The notes: generated from the sequence alone by a model not told the origin. 45,292 nt of DNA from Actinomyces sp. ICM47 (GCF_000278725.1 NZ_ALCA01000098.1:1-45292), one strand, 5' to 3'. Positions 1 to 9,847 are shown, counted from the stretch's first letter. Numbers and translations are program-made.

Positions 1-30
1 GGGGTGGGTCCGAGGCATCGGACCCACCCC
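1..30 (+). terminator. GC-rich hairpin terminator of an upstream gene
   Basis: A perfect 13-bp stem (1-13 with 18-30) closes on a 4-nt loop. There is no T-run, as is common for terminators in this window. It probably ends transcription from a gene left of the window and insulates the tRNA that follows. Confidence 0.7.
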
Positions 31-167
31 ACCGTCGTATCTGGAGTCGCTATCCCACGCAGTGGTCGCGGGTGCGCGAGTTCGTCACTGTCACGCGTCA
101 CGTGTCGGGTACGAATGACGCTCGCCCGTGCGCGCTTACCCCAACCTGTGGCACACTAGTGTGCGCC

Positions 168-240
168 GCCGGCTTAGCTCAGTTGGTAGAGCAGCTGTCT
201 TGTAAACAGCAGGTCATCGGTTCGAGTCCGATAGCCGGCT
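168..240 (+). tRNA. tRNA-Thr (anticodon TGT)
   Basis: The cloverleaf can be folded by eye. The acceptor stem GCCGGCT pairs with AGCCGGC at 233-239, and the discriminator is T240. The anticodon stem GCTGT/ACAGC encloses the loop CTTGTAA, which gives anticodon TGT and reads ACA codons. The T arm contains GGTTCGAGTCC. The CCA end is not encoded, since the next bases are CCG. It stands alone, with no other tRNA next to it. Confidence 0.95.
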
Positions 241-300
241 CCGAGGAGTCCACAGTGCGGCACTGACGCCGCGCGCCCCTCAGGCCCCATCACAGATGCG

Positions 301-352
301 CGAGGCCGGGGCAAGCCCCCGGAAGTGCCCCGCGGAACCGGCCACGGCCTCG
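301..352. terminator. Possible terminator between tRNA-Thr and ung
   Basis: CGAGGCCG at 301-308 pairs with CGGCCTCG at 345-352, and smaller GC hairpins lie inside the loop. It sits between the tRNA and the convergent ung gene and could serve both. The GAGGCC/GGCCTC core recurs in other hairpins of the window. Confidence 0.45.
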
Positions 353-373
353 TTCATCAGCCATCCGCCGCGC

Positions 374-1075
374 TCAGCCGAGCGACCAGTCGACGCCGCG
401 CGCCCCCTGCTCATCCAACAGTGCGTTCGCACGCGAAAACGGCCGCGACCCGAAGAAACCGCGATACGCCGACAACGGGGAAGGGTGCGGGGACGCGATA
501 ATCGGCGTCTCGCCGAGCCGAGGCGTCAACGACTGCGCATCCTTGCCCCACAAGATCGCCACGAGCGGAGCTCGTGAGCCGTCCGGGCGTCGGCGAGCCA
601 CTAGCGCGTCAATCGCACACTGCGTGACCTCCTCCCAGCCGCGCCCACGATGCGAGGCGGGCGCACCCGGACGGACCGTCAGCACTCGATTGAGCAGACA
701 CACACCCTGCTCGCTCCACGCCGTCAAATCGCCCGAGGTCGGGGCCGGGCAACCGATGTCATCCCCGAGTTCGCGGAAAATATTAATGAGCGACTTGGGC
801 AGTGCCACCCCCGGGCGCACGGAAAACGACAACCCCATCGCGTGACCCGGTGTCGGGTATGGGTCCTGCCCCACGATCAAGACCTTCACCTCATCGAAGG
901 GGTACGTGAACGCGCGTAGCACGTCCGTGCCAGCGGGCAGATAACCGTGGCCTTCCTCGACGTCCTTCGCTAGCATGGTGCCCAATTCGTGGACGCGTTC
1001 CTCCACCGGAGCCAGTGCGCGGGCCCAGCCCGGATCGATCAACTCAGCCAAGGGGCGCGGATTGTAATCATTCAT
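374..1075 (-). CDS. ung: Uracil-DNA glycosylase (family 1)
   Basis: This enzyme removes uracil from DNA by cleaving the N-glycosidic bond and so starts base-excision repair in the cytoplasm. The 233-residue length is normal for family 1 UDGs. The water-activating motif GQDPYP places the catalytic aspartate at residue 71, followed by [10 protein letters not shown]. Near the C-terminus the motif [18 protein letters not shown] supplies the catalytic histidine and the DNA-intercalation loop. The ATG at 1075 gives a family-typical N-terminus. It is transcribed alone on the minus strand, divergent from the LytR_C gene, with 86 bp between the two starts. Nothing is truncated or missing, so the call is firm. 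Confidence 0.97.
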   Translation of the reverse strand: MNDYNPRPLAELIDPGWARALAPVEERVHELGTMLAKDVEEGHGYLPAGTDVLRAFTYPFDEVKVLIVGQDPYPTPGHAMGLSFSVRPGVALPKSLINIFRELGDDIGCPAPTSGDLTAWSEQGVCLLNRVLTVRPGAPASHRGRGWEEVTQCAIDALVARRRPDGSRAPLVAILWGKDAQSLTPRLGETPIIASPHPSPLSAYRGFFGSRPFSRANALLDEQGARGVDWSLG

Positions 1076-1161
1076 AGCACTAGACTAATGCTGCACATGG
1101 TGCCACACACTTCCCGCGTGCCACACGAGCCAGCCCAGCGCTTTTCCGATAGTCTGAAGAC

Positions 1162-1761
1162 GTGAGTTCTCAGTACCCAAGGGATGAATTTGACCGCGCT
1201 GGCGAAGACATGCCCGTCGGCATGCACCGCCCCAAGCCGTCGAAGTGGAAGAACGTGTGGCCGTTTCTGGCCATTCTAGTGATCGTTCCCGCGCTCGGCT
1301 GGGTGGCAGCGACCGCCCTGTACCGCGGGCAGACCACAAATGTCAGCGTGCAGCCCGTCCCGGCAACGTCGAGCAGTGCCCAAGCGCCCGCCACCCGGGG
1401 GGCGTCACCGGGCGCTGCAGCGCCGAGTGCCGCTCCTTCAGTCGAACCCACCCCCTCGTCGAGTCCCTCGTCCTCCGCTGCCTCCGCTGAACCGGATCAT
1501 GGTGCCGTGATTTCGGTTCTCAATGGCACCGAAACACAGGGCTTCGCTGCCCAGAAGGTGACCATCCTCAACGATGCGGGCTACGCCGGTACCTCCGCTG
1601 CCAACGCGGATGCCAATTGGACGAATACGACGTCTACCGTCTTCTATGAGGACCCGAAAATGGAGGCCACCGCGAAGGATATTGCGTCCAAGCTGGGCAT
1701 TGACACCGTTCGTCAGCAGAGCGGACTCGGCAATCCTGACGTGGTGATCGTCCTGCGCTGA
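1162..1761 (+). CDS. LytR_C-domain membrane protein, VirR-like
   Basis: This 199-residue protein has a short cytoplasmic N-terminus, one membrane helix at about residues 33-53 (WPFLAILVIVPALGWVAATAL), and a Pro/Ser/Ala-rich linker to about residue 112. A LytR_C domain follows (about 114-199, VISVLNGT to the C-terminal VVIVLR), facing the outside. It lacks the LCP phosphotransferase domain, so it is not itself a cell-wall polymer ligase. Stand-alone LytR_C proteins next to groEL are known in mycobacteria; VirR (Rv0431) affects vesicle release and wall integrity. A similar envelope role is inferred here from architecture and the neighbouring groL. The start is a GTG with only a weak GAAG upstream. 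Confidence 0.85.
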   Translation: MSSQYPRDEFDRAGEDMPVGMHRPKPSKWKNVWPFLAILVIVPALGWVAATALYRGQTTNVSVQPVPATSSSAQAPATRGASPGAAAPSAAPSVEPTPSSSPSSSAASAEPDHGAVISVLNGTETQGFAAQKVTILNDAGYAGTSAANADANWTNTTSTVFYEDPKMEATAKDIASKLGIDTVRQQSGLGNPDVVIVLR

Positions 1762-1784
1762 TTGTTCGCTCTATCGCATCTGAG

Positions 1785-1814
1785 TCGCCCGTCTCCCGTG
1801 TGGGGGACGGGCGA
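1785..1814 (+). terminator. Hairpin terminator after the LytR_C gene
   Basis: A 13-bp stem (1785-1797 with 1802-1814, one T-G wobble) closes on a 4-nt loop. It starts 24 bp after the stop codon and separates this gene from the heat-shock promoter of groL. Confidence 0.7.
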
Positions 1815-1885
1815 TGAGCGTCTATCGAGGCCACGTGGGTGCGTTACGCCCTGAGCGCATACGACTCAAGCTCAGTGACCTCGCC

Positions 1886-1914
1886 TTGCACTCTGGGGTG
1901 GTGAGTGCCAGAAT
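1886..1914 (+). promoter_or_regulatory. Candidate groL promoter
   Basis: TTGCAC at 1886-1891 is followed 17 bp later by CAGAAT at 1909-1914, with 4 of 6 matches to the sigma-70 -10 consensus. The spacer contains the upstream CIRCE-like dyad, so a bound repressor would cover the promoter. This is inferred from consensus only. Confidence 0.45.
1888..1908 (+). promoter_or_regulatory. Upstream CIRCE-like HrcA operator
   Basis: GCACTC at 1888-1893, a 9-bp spacer, and GAGTGC at 1903-1908 form a perfect core dyad with CIRCE geometry. The outer TTA/TAA bases of the consensus are not kept. Its centre lies 35 bp upstream of the centre of the second CIRCE. Confidence 0.7.
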
Positions 1915-1919
1915 CTTAG

Positions 1920-1946
1920 TTAGCACTCCGACATGGAGAGTGATAA
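1920..1946 (+). promoter_or_regulatory. CIRCE element (HrcA operator)
   Basis: TTAGCACTC at 1920-1928, nine bases, and GAGTGATAA at 1938-1946 match the CIRCE consensus TTAGCACTC-N9-GAGTGCTAA with one mismatch. It lies about 90 bp upstream of groL, which predicts repression by HrcA and induction by heat shock. Confidence 0.93.
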
Positions 1947-1963
1947 GAGCATCGGTTCGATGA

Positions 1964-3664
<1,701 letters not shown>

Positions 3665-3691
3665 GCCGCGTAGCGCTGAGCTGATACGCCT

Positions 3692-3722
3692 GGGGGCGGG
3701 ACCTGTGAGGGGTCCCGCCCCC
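3692..3722 (+). terminator. groL terminator
   Basis: A perfect 12-bp GC stem (3692-3703 with 3711-3722) has a 7-nt loop and starts 27 bp after the groL stop. It may also serve the convergent WXG100 gene. Confidence 0.8.
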
Positions 3723-3802
3723 GACGCATCTGCGGATTCTCATCGGCTGGTGAGGCCGACGCATGGGGGCGGTCGGACCGGCGCGCGGGTTCAAGCGTGC
3801 TG

Positions 3803-4090
3803 CTACACGAACAATCCCATCGAGTGGGTTTCCGCGTCCGAGTAGGTGGTAGCCGCATCCTGCAACTGCGACGAGATCTGGTCGAGGGTGTCGTGCGTCT
3901 GCGTCTGAATGGCCTCCCACTGGCTGATGGTCGTCTCGAAGTTGATCTGCGCGCCGCCGGTCCAGGAATCCTGGAGGCCTAGCAGCTGTGTCATGAGGGT
4001 GTCGACTTCGGTGCGGATCGTGGCTGCGGTTGCGCAGGCCTGAGCGGATGCTGTCGAAATTTCCTCGGCGTCAACGGCGTAAGCGGTCAT
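3803..4090 (-). CDS. WXG100 family (EsxA/EsxB-like) type VII secretion substrate
   Basis: This 95-residue helical-hairpin protein carries the W-x-G turn at W43-T44-G45, the hallmark of ESAT-6/CFP-10-like proteins. A C-terminal YSDAE at residues 83-87 fits the YxxxD/E export signal recognised by ESX ATPases. The ATG at 4090 is preceded by AGGAG at good spacing; a longer open frame upstream adds no family-like sequence. Such proteins are usually secreted as dimers through a type VII system. No partner esx gene and no eccC, eccD or mycP-like gene is in this window, so it either homodimerises or pairs with a protein coded elsewhere. Its upstream region contains three DnaA-box-like sites. Confidence 0.9.
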   Translation of the reverse strand: MTAYAVDAEEISTASAQACATAATIRTEVDTLMTQLLGLQDSWTGGAQINFETTISQWEAIQTQTHDTLDQISSQLQDAATTYSDAETHSMGLFV

Positions 4091-4180
4091 GATGTCACTC
4101 CTTCGTGGGACCCCGGGTGGGTCCGTCGCGCTCAACGCTAGGCGCAGGCTGGTAGGGGAGTCGAGGCGGAATTGTGGGCC

Positions 4181-4248
4181 TGTGGATAGCGGGATGAGGC
4201 GACGCATCCCTGTGGATAATCGAGATGTGGGTGTGTCCCTGTGGATAC
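4181..4248 (+). repeat. Three DnaA-box-like 9-mers at about 30-bp spacing
   Basis: TGTGGATAG (4181-4189), TGTGGATAA (4211-4219) and TGTGGATAC (4240-4248) lie in the same orientation, 30 and 29 bp apart. The middle copy is the exact reverse complement of the consensus DnaA box TTATCCACA, and the outer two differ only in the last base. They lie between the divergence point of the WXG100 gene and the end of the HD-like gene. Confidence 0.75.
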
Positions 4249-4304
4249 ACGACGCCCGGCGCACCGCAGGGTACGCCGGGCCGTGAAACGCGCGTGAAAC
4301 GAAC

Positions 4305-5267
4305 TCAGTCGGCGTTGGGGAGATCCAGGGACTCCACGGCTGATTCAAGGGAGGACGTAGTCTCCACGTCTTCGCCCGAGTACAGTGGCTCCTCGATTTT
4401 GCGCGGCAACACGCCGGTCGACGTCACTTCATTGTCGGCGGAGTGGACCGGAATGCGCTTCTTGATGGAACGGCGCTTGATGATGAGCGTGCCGGTCGAG
4501 GTGACCGCCCCCTCCTGGGTCTCGTCCGTGTCATCCGAGTCATCCGGATCGTCGGTGTCGTCGGCCTGGGCGGCCTCGCACAGCTGCGCCTTATCGCGCT
4601 CGAGACGCGTCAGCTCGACCTCGAGGTTCGCGCGGGCGGTGTCCTCCCATGCGGAGCCGAGGGGGGACTGGTAGATGGTCTCGTAGCTGAGCAGCTTCTT
4701 GAGCAGGGCGATACGGGCCTTGATGAATTGCAGGTCGTCCAGCTCGACGAGTTCGGCACGCAGCGCAGTGCGGATCTTCTTATACTCCTGCGGGCTACAG
4801 GACAGGCCCGCCAGGTCTGCATCCACGAGGACCTGCGCGTCGAAATCCATCCGCGGGGCGCGGTGGCGCGTCACGAAGGCGATGAGTTCGTCGACGCGTG
4901 CCACGACCTCGTCAGAGACGCCGAGGCTGGTGAGGCGACTATGCGCGTGCTCGATACAGCGGGTCGCGGCGAAGTTCGCCTGAAAGCCGCCGAGCTTGAT
5001 CTCAAGGGCCTTGTTGAGGAAGGCACCGTGGTACCACGCTGCGACGCGCAGGATGTCAGGGTCGTGCGCGGAGGAAGCGATTTCGTCGATATGGGTCAGC
5101 GTGTTCATGAGCCGACGCAGATTGTGCAGCTGACGATTGGGTGCGTTCCAACGCTGCATGAGGTCTGCGCCCTCATGTTCAAGGTTTGTTTCGGCAGCAG
5201 TCGCGCCGATTTGCTGCATGGCGTCGACGAACGACGTCAGCAGCCACTGAGGTGCTTGTGCACCCAT
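4305..5267 (-). CDS. HD-superfamily phosphohydrolase-like protein with a lost HD aspartate
   Basis: The 320-residue protein resembles the COG4339 group of predicted metal-dependent HD phosphohydrolases. Matching landmarks are the N-terminal NRQLHNL region (residues 44-50), the core WYHGAF (78-83), the H135 region after AFVTRH, VDADLAGL (148-155) and the C-terminal ARANLEVEL. In family members the core reads WFHDAVY; here the metal-binding aspartate is glycine (H80-G81), so catalysis by the usual mechanism is doubtful. Residues after about 240 form an acidic and then charged tail that looks disordered. The ATG at 5267 has AGGAGAG upstream. Transcription starts next to a noncoding gap and probably covers only this gene. 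Confidence 0.75.
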   Translation of the reverse strand: MGAQAPQWLLTSFVDAMQQIGATAAETNLEHEGADLMQRWNAPNRQLHNLRRLMNTLTHIDEIASSAHDPDILRVAAWYHGAFLNKALEIKLGGFQANFAATRCIEHAHSRLTSLGVSDEVVARVDELIAFVTRHRAPRMDFDAQVLVDADLAGLSCSPQEYKKIRTALRAELVELDDLQFIKARIALLKKLLSYETIYQSPLGSAWEDTARANLEVELTRLERDKAQLCEAAQADDTDDPDDSDDTDETQEGAVTSTGTLIIKRRSIKKRIPVHSADNEVTSTGVLPRKIEEPLYSGEDVETTSSLESAVESLDLPNAD

Positions 5268-5442
5268 GGGCCACTCTCCTAGTTGAGGAATACCCGAGCC
5301 ATGCTAGTGCGCTTTTTCCTCGCGGTCACGTTCGCGAGTAAGGAACCGAGCACAATTCGTGCGGTTCTTTCGAAACTGTCAGCTGGTGAACGGTAGAGAT
5401 TGAGGGGAAAAGTGGCTGTCGCTCCACTCGTCGTTATGTCGT

Positions 5443-6909
5443 TCACGCCATCGGAAGTTCGATGCGGACGGTGAGGCCCCCGCCTTTGGTTTTCGTCAGG
5501 GAGGCGTTTCCTCGGTGGGCGGCTAGGATTCCGGAGACGATGGCCAGTCCCAGGCCGGATCCCCCCGAGCGCCGGTTGCGCGAGGAGTCAGCCCGGTAGA
5601 AGCGTTCGAAGACGCGTCCGCGGTCGGTTTCGTCGATGCCGGGGCCGTGGTCGCGCAGTTCCACGATGGCGGTGTCGCCGCTGCGGCCGAGCGCGATTTC
5701 GACGGGTGAACCGTCCGGCGTGTAGCGCACGATGTTCCCGATGAGGTTGGTGAAGACTTGGGAGATGCGGTCGCGGTCGGCGGGAACGATCAGGGTCATC
5801 GGGGGAGTGCGACCGTTGATGCCGGTGAGTCCGACGGTGCGCGTGGGGTCGAGGGCCTGCAGGTCGAAGACCGCGTTGTCAGCTAGCTTGACCAGATCAA
5901 TGTCGGCAATGTCGAGTGGGCGTCCCTCGTCGAGCCTGGCGAGAGTGAGGAGGTCTTCGACCAGGGTGGCCATGCGGGCAGACTCCGAGCCGATGCGGCC
6001 CATGACTTCGTCGATGCGTTCGGCGGGCACGCCGCCCATTGAGTACAGCTCGCAGTATCCGGAGATCGCTGCCAGGGGGGTGCGCAGCTCGTGGGAGGCG
6101 TCGGAGACGAAGCGTTTGATCTTTCGTTCCGAGGCCTGACGCGCCTCGAAGGATTGCTCGACTTGGGTGAGCATAGAGTTGAGTGAGAGAGACAGGGAGC
6201 CGACTTCGGTCGTGGGCGGGTGGGGGGTGAGGCGCTTGGTGAGGTCGCCGGCGGCGATCTTGCCGGCGGTGGATTCGATGGAGCGCAGCGGCAGGAGTGC
6301 GCGTCGTACGAGCACGTGCCCCGCCCAGCCGCCGATGATGACGATAATGAGGCCGGCGACGGTGAAGTACGAGGCCGTGGTGCGCAGGGTGTGCTGGACG
6401 TCGGACAGGGGGAGGGCGATCGTCATGTATCCGGAGAATAATCCGGTGTCTTGGTCGTAGACGGGGACGACGAGTGCGCGCCAGCCGAGTCCGGTCTTTG
6501 AGGAGGGGACTGTGACGGGCAGCGTGCGGAAGGAGGAGATGGGCGCGGAGGACGTATCGATCAGCTCGGGCAGGATGGGTGTGCCCGACGCCTTGAGTGT
6601 GTCCTCCGAGTAGAGGTAGCGATCCTGGCCATCCGCGTCGTGAATATGGACGTAGTAGAGAGTGGGGATGGCACCCTGGCCGTCGGCGGCGAAGGTGGCT
6701 GATGAGGCGGAGATCTGGATCGTGTGCGCGGTCGCGATGAGCTGGTCGTCGATCTGCGAGGTCAGGTGGCGCTGCAAGAGGCCAATCATGACGGTGCCGG
6801 ACAGTGAGAGTCCGACGGCAAGCAGGAACGTGATGAGCGTAACGAGCTGTGAGGCGAGGGGTTTGGTGTCCCACCAGGCCTCGACACGTTGAGCCAGACT
6901 GGGGTGCAC
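5443..6909 (-). CDS. Two-component sensor histidine kinase
   Basis: This 488-residue membrane sensor has a first helix at about 21-45, an extracytoplasmic sensor domain of about 130 residues, a second helix at about 181-201, and a HAMP linker at about 203-255. The HisKA domain carries the phosphorylated histidine H273 in SDASHELRTPL. The HATPase_c domain has an N-box-like stretch near FTNLIGN and the G-box GSGLGLAIV. The ATG lies 1 bp after the response-regulator stop, so the two genes form one operon with the kinase downstream. The sensed signal cannot be read from the sequence; architecture resembles the MtrB/PrrB/TcrY type of actinobacterial kinases. Confidence 0.95.
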   Translation of the reverse strand: MHPSLAQRVEAWWDTKPLASQLVTLITFLLAVGLSLSGTVMIGLLQRHLTSQIDDQLIATAHTIQISASSATFAADGQGAIPTLYYVHIHDADGQDRYLYSEDTLKASGTPILPELIDTSSAPISSFRTLPVTVPSSKTGLGWRALVVPVYDQDTGLFSGYMTIALPLSDVQHTLRTTASYFTVAGLIIVIIGGWAGHVLVRRALLPLRSIESTAGKIAAGDLTKRLTPHPPTTEVGSLSLSLNSMLTQVEQSFEARQASERKIKRFVSDASHELRTPLAAISGYCELYSMGGVPAERIDEVMGRIGSESARMATLVEDLLTLARLDEGRPLDIADIDLVKLADNAVFDLQALDPTRTVGLTGINGRTPPMTLIVPADRDRISQVFTNLIGNIVRYTPDGSPVEIALGRSGDTAIVELRDHGPGIDETDRGRVFERFYRADSSRNRRSGGSGLGLAIVSGILAAHRGNASLTKTKGGGLTVRIELPMA

Positions 6910-6910
6910 G

Positions 6911-7615
6911 TTACTCCTCGGCGCGCAGGATGTAGCCGACGCCTCGCTTGGTGTGGATGAGTTCGCCGGAGGCGCCCTCGACGGCGAGCTTGCGTCGCAG
7001 GTAGGAGATGTAGGACTCGACGATGGCGACCTCGCCGTCCCAGTCGTATTCCCACACGTGGTCGAGGATCTGCATCTTGGACACGACGCGCCCGGCGTTG
7101 ATAACGAGGTAGCGCAGGAGCTTGAACTCGGTGGGGGACAGGTCGATCTGGACTCCGGCGCGTGTCACTTCGTGGGCGTCCTCGTCAATAACGAGGTCGC
7201 CGACACGCAGGAAGGCGTCGTCCTCCTCGGCACCCATGGTGCGGCGCAGGATGGCGCGGATGCGGGCGACGACCTCTTCGAGGCCGAAGGGCTTGGTGAC
7301 GTAGTCGTCGCCGCCGACCGTTAGGCCCTGGATCTTGTCGCGCATGTCGTCGCGGGCGGTGAGGAAAAGGACGGGGGTCGTGATACCGGCGTCGCGCAGG
7401 CGGCGGGTGACGGTGAAGCCATCCATGTCGGGGAGCATGACGTCGAGGACGATGAGGTCGGGGCGCGAGGCCTGGGCTTCGTGGAATGCGCCGCTGCCGT
7501 CTTCGGCGGTGACGACGTCGAAGCCTGCGAAGCGCAGGGAGGAGGCGAGGAGGTCGCGGATGTTGGGTTCGTCGTCAACGACGAGCAGTTTTGCCTCTGT
7601 TCCGGTGGTGGTCAT
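6911..7615 (-). CDS. OmpR/PhoB-family response regulator
   Basis: The receiver domain (about 1-120) has the acidic pair D14-D15, the phospho-acceptor D58 in LIVLDVMLP and K108 in YVTKPF. A winged-helix DNA-binding domain follows (about 135-234), with LSPTEFKLLRYL and the recognition-helix region VESYISYLRRKL. I start at the ATG at 7615, giving 234 residues, with AGGAC about 10 nt upstream. A GTG at 7633 would add six residues and cannot be excluded. It is the first gene of the operon with the kinase, and its promoter lies in the 150-bp gap it shares with the divergent PH-domain genes. Confidence 0.95.
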   Translation of the reverse strand: MTTTGTEAKLLVVDDEPNIRDLLASSLRFAGFDVVTAEDGSGAFHEAQASRPDLIVLDVMLPDMDGFTVTRRLRDAGITTPVLFLTARDDMRDKIQGLTVGGDDYVTKPFGLEEVVARIRAILRRTMGAEEDDAFLRVGDLVIDEDAHEVTRAGVQIDLSPTEFKLLRYLVINAGRVVSKMQILDHVWEYDWDGEVAIVESYISYLRRKLAVEGASGELIHTKRGVGYILRAEE

Positions 7616-7765
7616 GGGTTTAGTGTCCTGCACGATGCTGAATGTTTCCTGATAGTTGGGTGGGAGAGAAGTGGGCCGCTAATTGTTTGCTTGGTCACAA
7701 ATTCTGTCGCGGTAATGGTATGTGTAACAAGGAAGAGCGCGGATGGAACGTGCAAGAATTGAAGC

Positions 7766-8266
7766 ATGTCATCCCGTCACACAGTGGACATCCTGTCTCC
7801 CGCAGGTGTTGAATTCCAGCACGTATCCCCCACACTCGCTGCCCTGCGCCTAGGCAACGCCTTCGCCCTGTGCGGTGCTCTGTGCGGTGCGATCTCAGCT
7901 CTCGTCCTGATCGTTGATATTCCCGCACTGTGGTGGCTCATGGTCGTCCCCGCGGTCATCGCCCTGCTGTGCCTATGGCTGATCCCCGCCCAGGTGCGAG
8001 CCCTGCGCTACGCCCTGGCCGAAACCGACTTCGTGATCCGCCGCGGCGTCATTAACCGCTCGCTCACGATGGTCCCCTACGGCCGCATCCAGTACGTCGA
8101 CATCCACCAAGGTCCCGTCCTGCGCTTCATGGGCATTGCCACGATCAAGCTCTCGACTGCCAGCGCCCAGACCGACGCGACTCTCAGCGGCGTTTCCGTC
8201 GCCGATGCGGTGGGCCTGCGTGATGTCCTGGCCGAGCGCGGTTCCGCAGAGCTGATGGGCCTATGA
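7766..8266 (+). CDS. PH-domain (bPH2) membrane protein, YdbS-like
   Basis: This protein has 166 residues. Two adjacent membrane helices (about 30-75) are followed by one bacterial PH-like domain with the family motif near DFVIRRGVINRSLTMVPYGRIQYVDIHQGP. Such proteins act in pairs with YdbT-type proteins in Bacillus and are implicated in envelope protection, though their biochemistry is not settled. The stop codon overlaps the start of the next gene by ATGA, so the two are translationally coupled. In this phylum the pair often precedes DUF2520 and panC, as seen here. The ATG is used as start. Confidence 0.88.
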   Translation: MSSRHTVDILSPAGVEFQHVSPTLAALRLGNAFALCGALCGAISALVLIVDIPALWWLMVVPAVIALLCLWLIPAQVRALRYALAETDFVIRRGVINRSLTMVPYGRIQYVDIHQGPVLRFMGIATIKLSTASAQTDATLSGVSVADAVGLRDVLAERGSAELMGL

Positions 8267-9822
8267 GCAAGGATCTGTCCGCTGACGGGGTCACCCCCGA
8301 GGAATGGAAGCCGCTTCACCCGCTGACCTACCTGCCCCGCGTTCTTGGATCAGTGACGGGCATTATCGGCGCGGTCACCGTGGCGAACGCGTCGGCGCTC
8401 GCGGCGTGGCTGTCGGGCGAGACACCGACGGGCATCGAGAGTGGGATCGTTTTCCTCGGACTCGCCGCTATCGCTGTGGTGATCCTGGCTGTCTCTGGCC
8501 TCTACAGCTATCTGGCCTGGAGAATGACGCGCTACGCGGTGACCTCGACGGCTGTGTGGTACCGCGCGGGTATCCTCATGCGCACCCAGCGCCACGCGCG
8601 AGTGTCGCGCATCCAGACGGTGAACGTCTCCTATTCGCTCCTCGGCCGCATCGTGGGCCTGGGGTACCTCGACATCGAGGTCGCCGGCGGCCAGGACTCG
8701 AGCATCAAGCTCGGCCTGCTCACGAGCCGCCACCTCGAGGAGTTGCGTGCCCTCCTGCTCGCCCTGGCCTCGGGCGCGATTGACGAGGCCGTGGATCCCA
8801 GCGCTGATGCCGTGGCCTCGACCGTGGGTCGCCGCTCCGGCACATCCCCGCTCGAGGCCTCCGAGCGCCGCGTCTTTATGGTCGGTGGCCTCAAGCTTCT
8901 GGCTTCCATGCTGGCGACCGTCGATAACGCCGTGGCGCTGTTCTTCGGTGTCTTCCTGCTCGGCTTGAACGGCTTCCTGGTCGGAGTCGTGGGCGTGACC
9001 TCGCTCATGAGCTTCTTCGGTATTCTCGCGGGTGCTCTCAGTCTCCTGGCAGGCGTCTGGGCGCGCTTCGACCGCGAGTTCGGTTTCGCGGCGTCCATTG
9101 CGGCCGACGGCGTGCACATCAGCCGAGGCCTGACGGCCCAACGCCAGGTAACGATTCCCCCGGGGCGTATCCATGCCATCGAAGTGACCCAGCCCCTGAT
9201 CTGGCGGATCTTCGACTGGTACCGCGTGGAGATCACGCAGGCAGGTAACGCCGCCCACACCAAGGATGAGAAAAACAAAGGCATGCAGGTCGACGTAGCC
9301 TCCGACGTGCTGCTGCCCGTCGGCAGCCGCACCGAGGTCCTTCAGGCGATCGCTATTGCTATCCCCGACCTGGGGGTCGATGACGCGACGGGCTTCATTG
9401 AGTCCCTGCGCGTCGGCACGCGCGAGGACCGTTGGATGACCCCAATCCCGCGCAGCGCGCGCATCCTGGACCCCCTGGAGTACAACCGCCGCGCCTTCGG
9501 CTTGACCGACGCGGTATTCGCGATCCGCGATGGGTTCTTCAACCTGCGCTTCTCGATCATCCCGCTCACGCGCATCCAGTCCGTGTCTGTGCGCCAGGGG
9601 CCGGTCCAGCGCTGGCGCGGCGTGGCCTCCGTCCGAGCCGAACTCGTCCCCGGTCCGGTCGCCTCCATGGCTGAGCACGTCGACGTCGAGCGCGCCCTAC
9701 AGCTGTGGGCCGACCTGTCCGCGGCCTCGAAGGTCCGACGCGAAGCCGAGAAAAGCGAGCGCTGGCTCTCCCGCGTCACCGAGGTCGTCGAGGCAACCAC
9801 AGGCGACGTGAGCGACAAGTAG
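8263..9822 (+). CDS. Multi-PH-domain membrane protein, YdbT-like
   Basis: The 519-residue protein has repeated units of paired membrane helices plus a bPH2 domain. The first unit has helices at about 25-85 and a PH domain around YRAGILMRTQRHARVSRIQTV. The second has helices near 205-265 and a PH domain around ISRGLTAQRQVTIPPGRIHAIEV. A third PH domain (about 395-490) lies near FRDGFFNLRFSIIPLTRIQS, read here as IRDGFFNLRFSIIPLTRIQS in the sequence. It is coupled to the upstream YdbS-like gene by a 4-bp overlap, so the two products probably form one complex in the membrane. Its role is inferred from family pairing only. Confidence 0.88.
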   Translation: MSKDLSADGVTPEEWKPLHPLTYLPRVLGSVTGIIGAVTVANASALAAWLSGETPTGIESGIVFLGLAAIAVVILAVSGLYSYLAWRMTRYAVTSTAVWYRAGILMRTQRHARVSRIQTVNVSYSLLGRIVGLGYLDIEVAGGQDSSIKLGLLTSRHLEELRALLLALASGAIDEAVDPSADAVASTVGRRSGTSPLEASERRVFMVGGLKLLASMLATVDNAVALFFGVFLLGLNGFLVGVVGVTSLMSFFGILAGALSLLAGVWARFDREFGFAASIAADGVHISRGLTAQRQVTIPPGRIHAIEVTQPLIWRIFDWYRVEITQAGNAAHTKDEKNKGMQVDVASDVLLPVGSRTEVLQAIAIAIPDLGVDDATGFIESLRVGTREDRWMTPIPRSARILDPLEYNRRAFGLTDAVFAIRDGFFNLRFSIIPLTRIQSVSVRQGPVQRWRGVASVRAELVPGPVASMAEHVDVERALQLWADLSAASKVRREAEKSERWLSRVTEVVEATTGDVSDK

Positions 9823-9847
9823 GACGCGGATCGGCGACAATATAACC

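Noticed and set aside
4181..4248. Chromosomal origin of replication at the DnaA-box cluster
   Set aside because: Only three boxes, no AT-rich unwinding region, and no dnaA, dnaN or gyrB genes beside it.
8350..9678. 442-codon minus-strand frame opposite the YdbT-like gene
   Set aside because: Composition is that of an antisense shadow (Asp/Gly/His/Arg-rich), and the plus frame has clear PH domains.
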